Below are positions 1-8,003 of a stretch of 64,000 nt of DNA, in pieces. The notes below the pieces were generated by a model. That model made no database searches and had not been told where the DNA came from. It was given only the letters and a program-made list of their open reading frames with translations. A program made the translations under genes and the position numbers. This DNA is from JAPWJZ01 sp965279315. Lineage in GTDB: Bacteria; Pseudomonadota; Alphaproteobacteria; Micavibrionales; UBA2020. The stretch spans positions 372,001-436,000 of the forward strand of contig OZ257145.1 of the NCBI GenBank assembly GCA_965279315.1, read 5' to 3'. Positions within the stretch are counted from its first letter, which is position 1, and the number at the start of each line of letters is the position of its first letter.

Positions 1-330
1 ATCATTATGCTCCACGACATCGCCCAGCTCGTACATCAGGCCAAGGTTGAAGCATGCTTCGGGGCTGCCGGCGCTGAAAGCCTTGAGATACCAGTCGAGC
101 GCCTTGGGCGTATCCTTGTTCACGCCGTCGCCGCTTTCATAGCGCACGGCAACCGCATTCTGGGCGAAGGCATCGCCGGTTTCGGCGGCCTTCAGCAGCC
201 ATTCGAAGCTTTTGATATGCGACGGGTCCAGACCCTCCGCGCCCTGGTAATACCAGTCGGAGAGCTGGATCATCGCCTTGGTGTCGCCCTTGCGGGCGTT
301 GGCGCGCATATCGCGCACGGCATCGGACAT
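1..330 (-). CDS. Sel1-repeat protein (3' end cut by window edge)
   Basis: The minus-strand frame is open from an ATG at 330 to the window edge, so the C-terminus is missing. The visible 110 residues show Sel1-like (TPR-related) helical repeats with the usual spacing: a GDTKAMIQLSDWYYQG unit, then SFEWLLKAAETGDAFAQNAV, then ALDWYLKAFSAGSPEACFNL. There is no signal peptide, so this portion looks cytoplasmic. A GGGAAG ribosome-binding site sits just upstream of the ATG. Sel1 proteins are generally scaffolds for protein contacts; the partner here is unknown. It lies 22 bp downstream of the DUF2336 gene on the same strand and may be co-transcribed with it. Confidence 0.85.
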   Translation of the reverse strand, partial: MSDAVRDMRANARKGDTKAMIQLSDWYYQGAEGLDPSHIKSFEWLLKAAETGDAFAQNAVAVRYESGDGVNKDTPKALDWYLKAFSAGSPEACFNLGLMYELGDVVEHND

Positions 331-352
331 ATTGTCTTCCCTTTGCCCCATT

Positions 353-1483
353 CTATTTTTTGACGCCGAAAAACTCAAGCTGCCAAGCAATTTCATCCTG
401 TGTCAGCGGGTATTCTGTGCCGCCTTTGGGGTACAAAAGGTCTTTGGGCTGAATACGGCCCGCAAGCCGCTGCACATCGACGCACATGCGCGCGGGAAAA
501 CCGGCCTTCCAGCAAAGCGCCACGACCGGTTTTGCCCCTGCCTGCAGGATACGCTCGGCCGTTTCGGCAGGGATGCCTGCCATTTTCCCCATCGCCAGCA
601 CAGCAAAGGCGCGTTCCTGCCACGCCAGCGCGTCATGCACCATTTCGGGCGTCAGGCGTCCGTCGCGGGCAAAACGTTCCACCTTTTCGGCGGGCGTCTT
701 CAGGCCGCCATCGTTCTTGGTGTACGCAATCCGCCGCTCCACAATCGACACCACGCCAAGGCGCGTCGCGGCGTCAAGGTCGCTGCGGTTTTTCAATACA
801 TCGAGGATCGTTTCGCTGACAAAGCCTGTCAATTCACGCGTGAGGTCAATATCCAGATGCGGGCTGAGGGCGAGCGGGCGCTGCCATTCGGCGTTGCGGC
901 GCGCGCCATCAACAATGGCCTGCAAGGTGTCGCGCGAAATTTGCGCGCCCTTGTTACCGATCATCAATGCTGTGCTGATGACGTCGCCCGCCTTAAACAC
1001 GGCATCGGTCACTTTCTCGCTGACCGCCGGGCGTGCGGCGATGGCGGCGATCGCCCAAGGCTCCGGATGACCCGCGAGCATTTCCAGCAACACACTATCC
1101 TCGAGCGCGATGCAATGGCGCAGGATCGGCTCGGCGATTTCGCGCTCCACGTCGCGGGCGAGGCGGGCGACGACAGCGGGCGGCGCCTTCGCGTAGTCGC
1201 GCAGTGCGGTCGACAGCGCGCTACGCACCTTCAGCACCTCGTCCTGCGCCAATGCGGTCAGTGCCTGCACGGCAAAGCCGTATAATTCACTATGCGCCTC
1301 GGTCTCGATCGAGGGCAGCAGTTTTACCAGCCGGTCGGCCAGTGCGATGCGGATATCGGCATCGGGGTTCGCCACATCGCCGCCGCGATCCGGCACGACG
1401 ATATCTGCGGCATTCGCAGGCAGCTGGTAAGGCGGCTTGAAAGCCGGTTTTTTGCGGAACAGCTGCTTGAAAAACCCGAACAT
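353..1483 (-). CDS. DUF2336 domain protein
   Basis: 376-residue protein resembling the DUF2336 family, which is common in Alphaproteobacteria and of unknown function. It is all alpha-helical in appearance, with HEAT-like runs such as ALADRLVKLLPSIETEAHSE and a conserved-looking EREIAEPILRHC segment. The basic, aromatic N-terminus (MFGFFKQLFRKK) could touch the membrane but is not a signal peptide. Its ATG directly abuts the stop codon of the upstream zapE gene, with no intergenic bases, so translation is probably coupled. The family assignment is from recognition of sequence style, not from a search. Confidence 0.8.
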   Translation of the reverse strand: MFGFFKQLFRKKPAFKPPYQLPANAADIVVPDRGGDVANPDADIRIALADRLVKLLPSIETEAHSELYGFAVQALTALAQDEVLKVRSALSTALRDYAKAPPAVVARLARDVEREIAEPILRHCIALEDSVLLEMLAGHPEPWAIAAIAARPAVSEKVTDAVFKAGDVISTALMIGNKGAQISRDTLQAIVDGARRNAEWQRPLALSPHLDIDLTRELTGFVSETILDVLKNRSDLDAATRLGVVSIVERRIAYTKNDGGLKTPAEKVERFARDGRLTPEMVHDALAWQERAFAVLAMGKMAGIPAETAERILQAGAKPVVALCWKAGFPARMCVDVQRLAGRIQPKDLLYPKGGTEYPLTQDEIAWQLEFFGVKK

Positions 1484-2569
1484 TTACGAATCCCTATAGG
1501 CGCGGGACTGCATTTCCATGAGCCTGCTGACGGTGCGTTCAAACACCTGTGCAAGGTCCGTGCCGGTGTAAAGCTTATCCGGCGGGGCGGCTGCCGAAAT
1601 CGCAATCATTGCATGGTTATCATATAGTGTGTCGATGAGCGTAATAAAGCGGGTCACCGCATCCCGTTTCATGTCGTCAAGGCGCGGGATTTTTTCGACC
1701 ACAAAAACCTTGAACGTTTTCACCAGTTCAAGGTAATCGAGCGCGCTTTTCGGCTGTTCGCACAGTTCCGCAAAAGTGAAGGCTGCAACCGTTTTCGCCG
1801 CGCGCGGCACATGGATAATGCGCCCCTTGACCGCAATATCCAGCGGCGCGCCTTCGCTGCCCTCTGAAATGGTTTTGAAAATCCTGTCGAGTTCCGCGTG
1901 TGCATCGCTGTCATGCGGCCAGAAATAGACCTGCAATTCGCGCAGTTTCCGCATCCGGTAATCGGTATCGCCGGTGAAAGAAAAAACCGCCAGGTTCTGT
2001 TTCAGCAATTCGATGAACGGCAGGAACAATTCGCGCTGCAACCCGCCCATATATAAATCATCCGGCGGGATGTTCGATGTCATGACAACGGTGACGCCGC
2101 GTGCGAACAGCGCGGTGAACAGCCGCCCGATGATCATGGCATCCGCCACGTCCTTCACCTGGAATTCGTCAAAACAGAGCAATCGCGCCTCACGCGCAAT
2201 CTTGTCCGCCGCCGCGATCAGGTCGCCGTCGATGCGGTCCTGTGCGGTGCGTCGGGTGCGGCGTTCATGCATGAAATCATGCACCTCGAGCATAAAGGCG
2301 TGGAAATGCACGCGGCGTTTTTTGTCGACAGGGGCTGCTGCAAAAAACATGTCCATCAGCATCGATTTGCCGCGCCCGACGCCACCATGCAGGTACAGCC
2401 CCCTGGGTGCTTCTGCCTTCTTTCCGAAGGGCCACCATCCGGCGGGTTTTGCTTCGGCGAGGGCGAGGCGCAACTGTTCCAGCGCCACGACCGCGCGGTG
2501 CTGGTCGGGGTCGGGGGCGAGGGTGGCCGCCTTTAATTTCTGGTCATATATGTCGGTGAGCGTTTGCAT
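1484..2569 (-). CDS. zapE: ZapE/AFG1-family ATPase
   Basis: 361-residue P-loop ATPase of the AFG1/ZapE family. The Walker A motif GGVGRGKS is at about residues 62-69, a Walker B-like LLCFDEFQV follows, and the sensor-like VVMTSNIPPDDLY is present. In E. coli ZapE acts at the division ring; mitochondrial AFG1 assists protein quality control at the inner membrane. The length is typical of the family. It is the first gene of a minus-strand run zapE-DUF2336-Sel1, with the DUF2336 start codon immediately after its stop. An AGGA sequence lies 15 bases upstream of the ATG, which is rather far. Confidence 0.92.
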   Translation of the reverse strand: MQTLTDIYDQKLKAATLAPDPDQHRAVVALEQLRLALAEAKPAGWWPFGKKAEAPRGLYLHGGVGRGKSMLMDMFFAAAPVDKKRRVHFHAFMLEVHDFMHERRTRRTAQDRIDGDLIAAADKIAREARLLCFDEFQVKDVADAMIIGRLFTALFARGVTVVMTSNIPPDDLYMGGLQRELFLPFIELLKQNLAVFSFTGDTDYRMRKLRELQVYFWPHDSDAHAELDRIFKTISEGSEGAPLDIAVKGRIIHVPRAAKTVAAFTFAELCEQPKSALDYLELVKTFKVFVVEKIPRLDDMKRDAVTRFITLIDTLYDNHAMIAISAAAPPDKLYTGTDLAQVFERTVSRLMEMQSRAYRDS

Positions 2570-2728
2570 TGTTTTTCGAAATTCATCCTATCCTCCGCAC
2601 ATCTTCTAATAAACCAAAACAACGATTGCCATAACCTTAAATCGGTTGAATTCCCGTCTGGTCGGAGATAAAAAGCGCGCGTATGCTTGTTTCCAGCACT
2701 TGGTTTCAACCGTTACGGGAGATTCGAT

Positions 2729-2896
2729 ATGAGCAAAGAACATAAATGCAAAGGCACCTGCCAAAAAGATTTCGCTGATAAAGCTAAAAAAGAAGGCCAT
2801 GGCCACCATCACAAACATGCGGCGAACGACACCTGCCCGCATCACGCGAAAAAAGACGCTGCTGCGCCGAAAACGCCGGAAGCGCCCAAGCCTTAA
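2729..2896 (+). CDS. small His/Cys/Lys-rich protein
   Basis: 55-residue ORF starting at an ATG preceded by GGGAGA 6 bases upstream; an upstream in-frame ATG at 2687 has no such site. The composition is unusual: a KCKGTC motif, a GHGHHHKH cluster, then TCPHH, ending in a Lys/Ala/Pro tail. Two Cys pairs and about eight His suggest metal binding, but this is inference. No signal peptide or membrane segment is present. The gene stands alone, is divergent from zapE, and is followed within 20 bases by a bidirectional terminator, which supports its being a real transcription unit. Confidence 0.7.
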   Translation: MSKEHKCKGTCQKDFADKAKKEGHGHHHKHAANDTCPHHAKKDAAAPKTPEAPKP

Positions 2897-2913
2897 CCTT
2901 ATCTGGCTTGACC

Positions 2914-2952
2914 CGAAAAAAATCCCCGCGCGGAAGCCGGGGATTTTTTATT
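2914..2952. terminator. bidirectional intrinsic terminator
   Basis: An A-tract and T-tract flank a hairpin with stem AATCCCCG/CGGGGATT and a 9-base loop. It lies between the convergent His-rich gene (ending at 2896) and the hydrolase gene (ending at 2948), and would stop transcription from either side. Confidence 0.85.
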
Positions 2953-3730
2953 TCTTGAGATGCTTGACGATGAAATCGAGCGTCGTCTTGAACGACTCTT
3001 CGTTAATCGTATGGCTCATGCCCTTGATCACCACGCCCTCGACCGGCAGGCCGGCGCGCTTCAGGCGCATGAGGGATGCGTTGTAATGCACGCTGATGCG
3101 GTTTAACGCCTGATCGAACACTTTGCCGAGCTTGCCGCGCGGTTTCGGCTTTCTCTCGACATGGCGGCTGGTGGTGTAGAAAATTTCGTCCTGGTCGCCC
3201 ATCAGCAGCATGGTATTGGGCTTTGATTTCGGGCCCACGATGGGGAATACGGGGCCGGAGTGGCAGACGACCGCCGCGCATTCATCGCCGCGCCGTGTTG
3301 CCATCTGCACCACCATCGCGCCGCCCAGCGAGAACCCGTAAAGGACAAGCCCGTCATCCTTCAGCCCGCGTTTCGCCAGTTGCGCATCGGTGAATTTATT
3401 CAGCTCGTCAACAACAGGCACCTGGTTGAACAGATGCTTCAGCGCCAGTTCGATCTGTTTTTCGGGATTTTTTTCGGTCTTGTACCAGGTGTACAAATCT
3501 TCCGCATCAGGCACGCCGTGTTCGGCGAGGCGCTGTTTGTCGGCTCCGACGCCGACAGGCCCGCGTACCACCAGCACATCGGCATTCGGCCATTGCTTCT
3601 GGATTTCAGGCGGCAGGTCCTTGAACATGTCGGGATGGTTGCCATAGCCATGCAGCAGGATAATCAGCGCATCCGGCTTGCCGGAGGCGCAGGCGTATTC
3701 GTTGAAATGAAAACCGTCTTCGAACTTCAT
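2948..3730 (-). CDS. alpha/beta hydrolase, carboxylesterase/phospholipase type
   Basis: 260-residue serine hydrolase of the alpha/beta fold. The oxyanion region LLHGYG is near residue 25-30, the nucleophile elbow GFSLGG places Ser at about 134, the acid lies in GDQDE at about 179-182, and the His in GMSHTI near residue 240. The arrangement matches the phospholipase/carboxylesterase (YpfH/EstB-like) subfamily. No signal peptide is visible, so it is probably cytoplasmic. The substrate cannot be inferred. It is convergent with the small His-rich gene and divergent from the gene at 3898. Confidence 0.88.
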   Translation of the reverse strand: MKFEDGFHFNEYACASGKPDALIILLHGYGNHPDMFKDLPPEIQKQWPNADVLVVRGPVGVGADKQRLAEHGVPDAEDLYTWYKTEKNPEKQIELALKHLFNQVPVVDELNKFTDAQLAKRGLKDDGLVLYGFSLGGAMVVQMATRRGDECAAVVCHSGPVFPIVGPKSKPNTMLLMGDQDEIFYTTSRHVERKPKPRGKLGKVFDQALNRISVHYNASLMRLKRAGLPVEGVVIKGMSHTINEESFKTTLDFIVKHLKK

Positions 3731-3844
3731 GGCCGCCTTTTGATGGTGCCACCCGTTATCCCGCCAAGGACGATCAAGCGTATAAAAACCCTAACCCCTT
3801 GTAAACCTGCAAAATTCCTGCTGCGTTGCAGCATATTCAGAACC

Positions 3845-3872
3845 TTGACGGAATATGAAAACGCAGTACAAT
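3845..3872 (+). promoter_or_regulatory. sigma-70-type promoter
   Basis: TTGACG, a 16-base spacer and TACAAT lie about 26 bases upstream of the next ATG, which is preceded by GGAG. This gives a plausible start site near 3879 for the hypothetical gene at 3898. Confidence 0.65.
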
Positions 3873-3897
3873 CGCGACAATCAACCGGAGAAAACCG

Positions 3898-4266
3898 ATG
3901 TCCCTGTTCAAGCGCAAGATCAAAGACCAGTTCAACAAACCGCCCCAGCGCGATTTGCAGGCCTTCACGATCACGCTGACAAAGCCGGAAGCAGACACTG
4001 CCGCGCAGGCTGCATCCTTCGCCGTTACGCTCGACCGCTGGTTACAGCGTCAGGGCGATATGCAGAAGGGCAATGCGCAGGCACCGGTTGGCGGCACGGG
4101 CACGGTTGCCATTTCCTGCACCGAAGAAACCATGCAGCGCATCGAGCGCCAGTTCGCCGGCAATATCCTGCGTGTCGACCCGCCTGCGCAGCACGTGCGC
4201 GGCACGGTCTATCCGCCGAAGGTCGATCCCTGGGATGTTAGCAAATGGTCTGCACCGCGCGCCTGA
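3898..4266 (+). CDS. hypothetical protein
   Basis: 122-residue soluble protein that I do not recognise. The N-terminus is basic (MSLFKRKIKDQFNK), the middle contains an RDLQAFTITLTKPEAD strand-like segment, and the C-terminus is Pro-rich (YPPKVDPWDVSKW). There is no signal peptide or membrane segment. It has its own promoter and a GGAG ribosome-binding site. Its 3' end overlaps the convergent membrane-protein gene by 29 bases. Confidence 0.7.
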   Translation: MSLFKRKIKDQFNKPPQRDLQAFTITLTKPEADTAAQAASFAVTLDRWLQRQGDMQKGNAQAPVGGTGTVAISCTEETMQRIERQFAGNILRVDPPAQHVRGTVYPPKVDPWDVSKWSAPRA

Positions 4267-4795
4267 GCATCTTGCGGCGAACAAGCAGATAGCCCCACAT
4301 CGTAAAATTGATCGCGCACATATAGACGGGGAACAGCAGCGTCGTTGCCGTCCACTGCGCCAGCGCGAAAATCGAAATGATCGTTGAAATGGCGAACAGG
4401 AAATAGGCAAGCGCCCTTTCCTCCTGCGGTTTTGCCCATGATTTGCGGAAGGTCGGGAAAAACCCTATTGCATCGATCACCACGATCAGCACGACAGACC
4501 AGAATGGATCAGAAGTGAAATACCACAGCGGCAGCGTAAGGAATGCAGCACCAAGAGCGTATTGATCTGTCTTGGTAATATTGCGCGTTCCCTGCTTGAA
4601 CCCGATGTAGCAAAGGATAAGGCAAGTGAACGCGCCGATCACCGTCGGTATCACCCCTGCCCCGCCGCCTTCCGCATATTGGGCGGATGCCGCGATGATG
4701 GTCAGGATAAACCAGATCAGCCACGAAAACGCATGCGGTTTCACCTCGCCGCGCAGAGCCGCGCGCACATAAGGTGTAAATCCGGCGAACAGCAC
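4238..4795 (-). CDS. multi-pass membrane protein, start uncertain
   Basis: At least 185 residues from the only canonical in-frame start (GTG at 4795), with about five to six hydrophobic helices. It has an RGEVKPHAFSWLIWF segment that I associate with small integral-membrane proteins of unknown function. The frame stays open upstream to the stop codon of the acyl-CoA dehydrogenase gene, and those codons read as a hydrophobic stretch (ISPAILVILSATVLFAG). That stretch would complete the first membrane helix, so the true start may be a rare codon near 4831. The reading frame is the same as that of the upstream gene. Confidence 0.75.
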   Translation of the reverse strand: MLFAGFTPYVRAALRGEVKPHAFSWLIWFILTIIAASAQYAEGGGAGVIPTVIGAFTCLILCYIGFKQGTRNITKTDQYALGAAFLTLPLWYFTSDPFWSVVLIVVIDAIGFFPTFRKSWAKPQEERALAYFLFAISTIISIFALAQWTATTLLFPVYMCAINFTMWGYLLVRRKMLRRAVQTIC

Positions 4796-4846
4796 GGTCG
4801 CCGACAGGATGACAAGGATGGCAGGGCTGATGGCGGTTATCCCGGA

Positions 4847-6631
4847 TTAAAACTGGTCATTGGCGATGGCGCAGGCCATTTTCTGGCCGCCCATGATCGG
4901 GGCGGACAGGCCGTGCACCTGCGGCAGCAGCGCTTCGGCAAAGAAACGCGCCGTAATCAGTTTCGTGTTGTAGAAATTCGCATCATCGCCGTTATGCAGT
5001 GCGCCATGCGCCGAAGACGCCATGCGCGCCATCATATAACCGCCCGCAACCAGCGAAAACTGGCGCAGGTAAGGCACGGCGGAAGCCGCCATGGCATCGG
5101 TGTTCGATTTGGCATTCGCCAGCATCCATGCTGTCGTTTCCTCCAGCGCCGCAACCGCCTTCACGAGCGACCCTTGAATAGCATCAAGGTCGTCGCTGGG
5201 TTTCTGTGTCAACGTTTTCGCGAAAGTTTTGATTTCACCCATGAACTTCGCCGCTTCCGCGCCGCCGTCGCGCAGCACCTTGCGGAACACAAGGTCGTTT
5301 GCCTGAATGCCGTTCGTGCCTTCATAGATCGGCAGGATACGGCTGTCGCGGTAATATTGCGCCGCACCGGTTTCTTCGATGAACCCCATGCCGCCATGGA
5401 TCTGCAGACCCGTCGATGCGGTTTCAACGGCATTGTCGGTCGCCCATGCTTTGACGAGCGGCACAAGCAGGTCAAGGCGCGATGCCGCCGCCGTTTTGGC
5501 CGCTTCGTCGCCCGCATGGCGCGAACGGTCGATCATGCCCGCCGCGTAATAAGCCAGCGCACGCGATGCTTCGGTGTTTGATTTCATGGTCAGCAGCATG
5601 CGGCGCACATCGGGATGTTCGATGATGGCGACGCGCTTGCCGGATTTATCGCCGAGCTTTGTGCCCTGCACGCGGTCCTTGGCGTATTGCAGCGCGTGCT
5701 GGTACGCCGCTTCCGACAGGGCAACGCCCTGCTGGCCCACACCCAGACGGGCATTGTTCATCATGATGAACATGTTCCGCAGGCCCTGCCCCGGCTGGCC
5801 GATCAGGTAAGATTCCGCGCCTTCGTGTTCGCCATACATCATGACGCAGGTGGGCGATCCGTGGATGCCCAGTTTATGTTCCAGCGACACGGCGCGCACA
5901 TCATTGCGTTTGCCGATGCTGCCGTCGTCATTCACCATGAATTTCGGCACGATAAACAGGCCCAGCCCGTCATTGCCTTCGGGCAGGCCGTCGATGCGCG
6001 CCAGCACAAGATGGATGATGTTCGGGGTGAAATCATGTTCGCCCCATGTGATGAAGATTTTCTGTCCCTTCATCAAATAATGGTCGCCATTCTTTTTCGC
6101 AACGGTGCGGATGGCGGCAAGGTCGGTGCCGGCCTGCGGCTCCGTCAGGTGCATCGAGCCTGTCCATTCGCCGGAAATCATTTTCGGCAGGTATTTCGCC
6201 TTGTCAGCAGGCGTGCCAAGCACCTCGATCGCTTCAATTGCGGCTTGTGAGAGCAGCGGGCAAAGGGATAGCGCGAGGTTCGCCGCCTGCCACATTTCGC
6301 CGACCGCCATGCCGATGGCATGCGGCAGCGCCTGACCGCCGTGATCGGGCGCACAGGTGACACCCGTCCAGCCGCCTTGCGCGAACTGGGTATATGCATC
6401 CTTGAAACCGTCCGGCGTCTTCACCGTTTCGCCCGCGAGTTTCGACATCTGCAGGTCGCCGTTCTTATTCGTCGGCGCCCAGACTTCACCGGCAAGGCGT
6501 GCGGCCTCGGCGAGCACGGCCTCCACGACATCGGCACTGGCATGTTCGTATCCCGGCAGTGCGGCTATTTCTTCCATGCCTGCAATTTCATCGAGGACGA
6601 AGCGCATGTCTTTCAGCGGTGCGGTGTACAT
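4847..6631 (-). CDS. acyl-CoA dehydrogenase, DmdC/FadE-like
   Basis: 594-residue flavoprotein of the acyl-CoA dehydrogenase superfamily, in the longer subclass (about 590-600 residues) that includes 3-methylmercaptopropionyl-CoA dehydrogenase (DmdC). Visible features are the N-terminal MYTAPLKDMRFVLDE, the substrate/FAD signature MHLTEPQAGTDL, the helix NNARLGVGQQGVALSE, and QIHGGMGFIEETGAAQYYRD with IYEGTNGIQAND. It oxidises an acyl-CoA at C2-C3 and passes electrons to ETF; the chain specificity is not readable. It is preceded by the terminator of the upstream operon, so it probably has its own promoter. Confidence 0.9.
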   Translation of the reverse strand: MYTAPLKDMRFVLDEIAGMEEIAALPGYEHASADVVEAVLAEAARLAGEVWAPTNKNGDLQMSKLAGETVKTPDGFKDAYTQFAQGGWTGVTCAPDHGGQALPHAIGMAVGEMWQAANLALSLCPLLSQAAIEAIEVLGTPADKAKYLPKMISGEWTGSMHLTEPQAGTDLAAIRTVAKKNGDHYLMKGQKIFITWGEHDFTPNIIHLVLARIDGLPEGNDGLGLFIVPKFMVNDDGSIGKRNDVRAVSLEHKLGIHGSPTCVMMYGEHEGAESYLIGQPGQGLRNMFIMMNNARLGVGQQGVALSEAAYQHALQYAKDRVQGTKLGDKSGKRVAIIEHPDVRRMLLTMKSNTEASRALAYYAAGMIDRSRHAGDEAAKTAAASRLDLLVPLVKAWATDNAVETASTGLQIHGGMGFIEETGAAQYYRDSRILPIYEGTNGIQANDLVFRKVLRDGGAEAAKFMGEIKTFAKTLTQKPSDDLDAIQGSLVKAVAALEETTAWMLANAKSNTDAMAASAVPYLRQFSLVAGGYMMARMASSAHGALHNGDDANFYNTKLITARFFAEALLPQVHGLSAPIMGGQKMACAIANDQF

Positions 6632-6644
6632 CTGGACAACTCCA

Positions 6645-6682
6645 CAAAAAAATTCCGGCAGCCTGTTAAGGACTGCCGGAAT
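6645..6682 (-). terminator. intrinsic terminator (minus strand)
   Basis: On the minus strand a perfect 9-bp stem (TTCCGGCAG/CTGCCGGAA) is followed by a run of eight T. It ends the two-gene unit 7832-6742 and separates it from the acyl-CoA dehydrogenase gene. Confidence 0.85.
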
Positions 6683-6741
6683 ATTAACATTTTAAGCACA
6701 TATATAAAGCCCCCACGCGGACGCTTTATGAATATCACCAA

Positions 6742-7278
6742 TTAAAGGTCGAACGAGCCGCCTTTTTTCGGCGTCGGTGCGGGCTTGTTGACAGGGCGCG
6801 CGACCAGCGTCTGCACGCGCTCTTCCACCGCGACCATCAGTTTTGCCTGGCCGAAGCCGCTGTCGATTTCATCGAGCGGGATGCGCGCCTCTTCCTCCAC
6901 ATACAGCTTCACCAGCGGATGTGCGTTGTCGCCGCGCTGTTCCGCCACATTGGCGAAGATGCGCGACAGGGTGCGGGTCGCTTCCGAATGGCCGCCCATC
7001 ACGCTGTCCATTTTATCGCGGATCGCCTTGCCCTCTTCCGTGCCTTTCAGCTCATCGACCACGTCGACGACTTCGCGCAGCTGTGCCAGTTCTTCAGCAG
7101 TGGGTGCACTGGATTGCCAGTCATGCACGATTGCGCGTTCGATGGAAATCAATGCGGCGCGCGCATTGTCTTCGGGCAGCCTGGCGATTTCATTGAATAG
7201 CTTGTCGATGCCTTCGGGGGTGCCGATGGTACCAAGGCGGCGGGTGTAATCGTCAGCGTTGAATGCGGTCATGGGCAA
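6742..7278 (-). CDS. unknown protein, SFDL-tailed paralogue 1
   Basis: 178-residue, mostly helical, soluble protein without a recognised domain. It is clearly paralogous to the gene immediately upstream (7290-7832). They share the N-terminus MPM(T/S)AF(N/D)ADD, a central HDWQ/TDWQ...LAQLR segment, LVK(L/A)YVEEE, GFGQAKLMVAVEERVQ, and the last residues GGSFDL. The region between the conserved core and the tail is Pro/Lys-rich, so the tail is probably exposed. The two genes are 11 bp apart and followed by a shared terminator. The function is unknown. Confidence 0.85.
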   Translation of the reverse strand: MPMTAFNADDYTRRLGTIGTPEGIDKLFNEIARLPEDNARAALISIERAIVHDWQSSAPTAEELAQLREVVDVVDELKGTEEGKAIRDKMDSVMGGHSEATRTLSRIFANVAEQRGDNAHPLVKLYVEEEARIPLDEIDSGFGQAKLMVAVEERVQTLVARPVNKPAPTPKKGGSFDL

Positions 7279-7289
7279 ATCTCCTGCTG

Positions 7290-7832
7290 TTAAAGGTCGA
7301 ATGAACCGCCACGATAGGGGCGGCGGGGGTTGCTGTTGGGGGGCGGCATATTGGCGGCGCGTTCGCGCTGCACGCGTTCCTCCACCGTCACCATCAATTT
7401 CGCCTGGCCGAATGCCGTGCCGATGTCATCCAGCGACTGGTTGCGTTCTTCCTCGACATAAGCCTTCACAAGGCTGTGGGCGGTGTCGCCCTTGAAATCG
7501 AAGATCTTGCGGAACATGGCGGCCATTGCCTGCCCTTCCTCCGCGATCTTCATGCCGCTTTCCATGTCGGCGCGCAGCATCTCGCCCGTGGGCGTGCCTC
7601 TCATCTGGTCGATGGCGTCGATGACCATGCGCAGCTGCGCCAGTTCATGCGGTTTCGGCGCGGTGCGCTGCCAGTCGGTCACGATGTTCAGTTCAACGCG
7701 GTTGATGACCGACAACTGGTCGTTTTGCGGCAGGACGGAGAGCTGGTCGAACAGCGCCTCCACTTCGGCTGAATCGCGTGCGGCCTCGATACGGCGCGCC
7801 AGATCGTCGGCATCGAATGCGGACATAGGCAT
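7290..7832 (-). CDS. unknown protein, SFDL-tailed paralogue 2
   Basis: 180-residue soluble helical protein, first gene of a two-gene unit formed by tandem duplication with the 6742-7278 gene. Conserved blocks shared with it are the N-terminal MPMSAFDADD, the DWQRTAPKPHELAQLR region, LVKAYVEEE, FGQAKLMVTVEERVQ and the C-terminal GGSFDL after an Arg/Pro/Asn-rich linker. No transmembrane segment, signal peptide or catalytic motif is visible. The divergence between the copies (roughly half of residues differ) indicates an old duplication. Confidence 0.85.
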   Translation of the reverse strand: MPMSAFDADDLARRIEAARDSAEVEALFDQLSVLPQNDQLSVINRVELNIVTDWQRTAPKPHELAQLRMVIDAIDQMRGTPTGEMLRADMESGMKIAEEGQAMAAMFRKIFDFKGDTAHSLVKAYVEEERNQSLDDIGTAFGQAKLMVTVEERVQRERAANMPPPNSNPRRPYRGGSFDL

Positions 7833-7932
7833 TTCCTTCAGGTCTATATATGTCTTGTGGTTATGGATTTTATACCACCGCCACCCCTAGCTGACAATCC
7901 CGTTTAACGTAAAATCAGGGGGTTAGGCCGTT

Positions 7933-7948
7933 TGGCACACCACTTGCA
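7933..7948 (+). promoter_or_regulatory. sigma-54 (RpoN) promoter
   Basis: TGGCAC-N5-TTGCA, an essentially perfect -24/-12 element with 10 bases between GG and GC. It lies 55 bases upstream of the lytic transglycosylase ATG, in the divergent gap. A short GGCC-N6-GGCC hairpin falls in the predicted leader at 7968-7981. Enhancer sites are not identifiable by eye. Confidence 0.8.
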
Positions 7949-8003
7949 ATGTTATTCATATAAAGAAGGCCAAAAATGGCCGGAGATCAGGGAGCTTTAG
8001 GTT

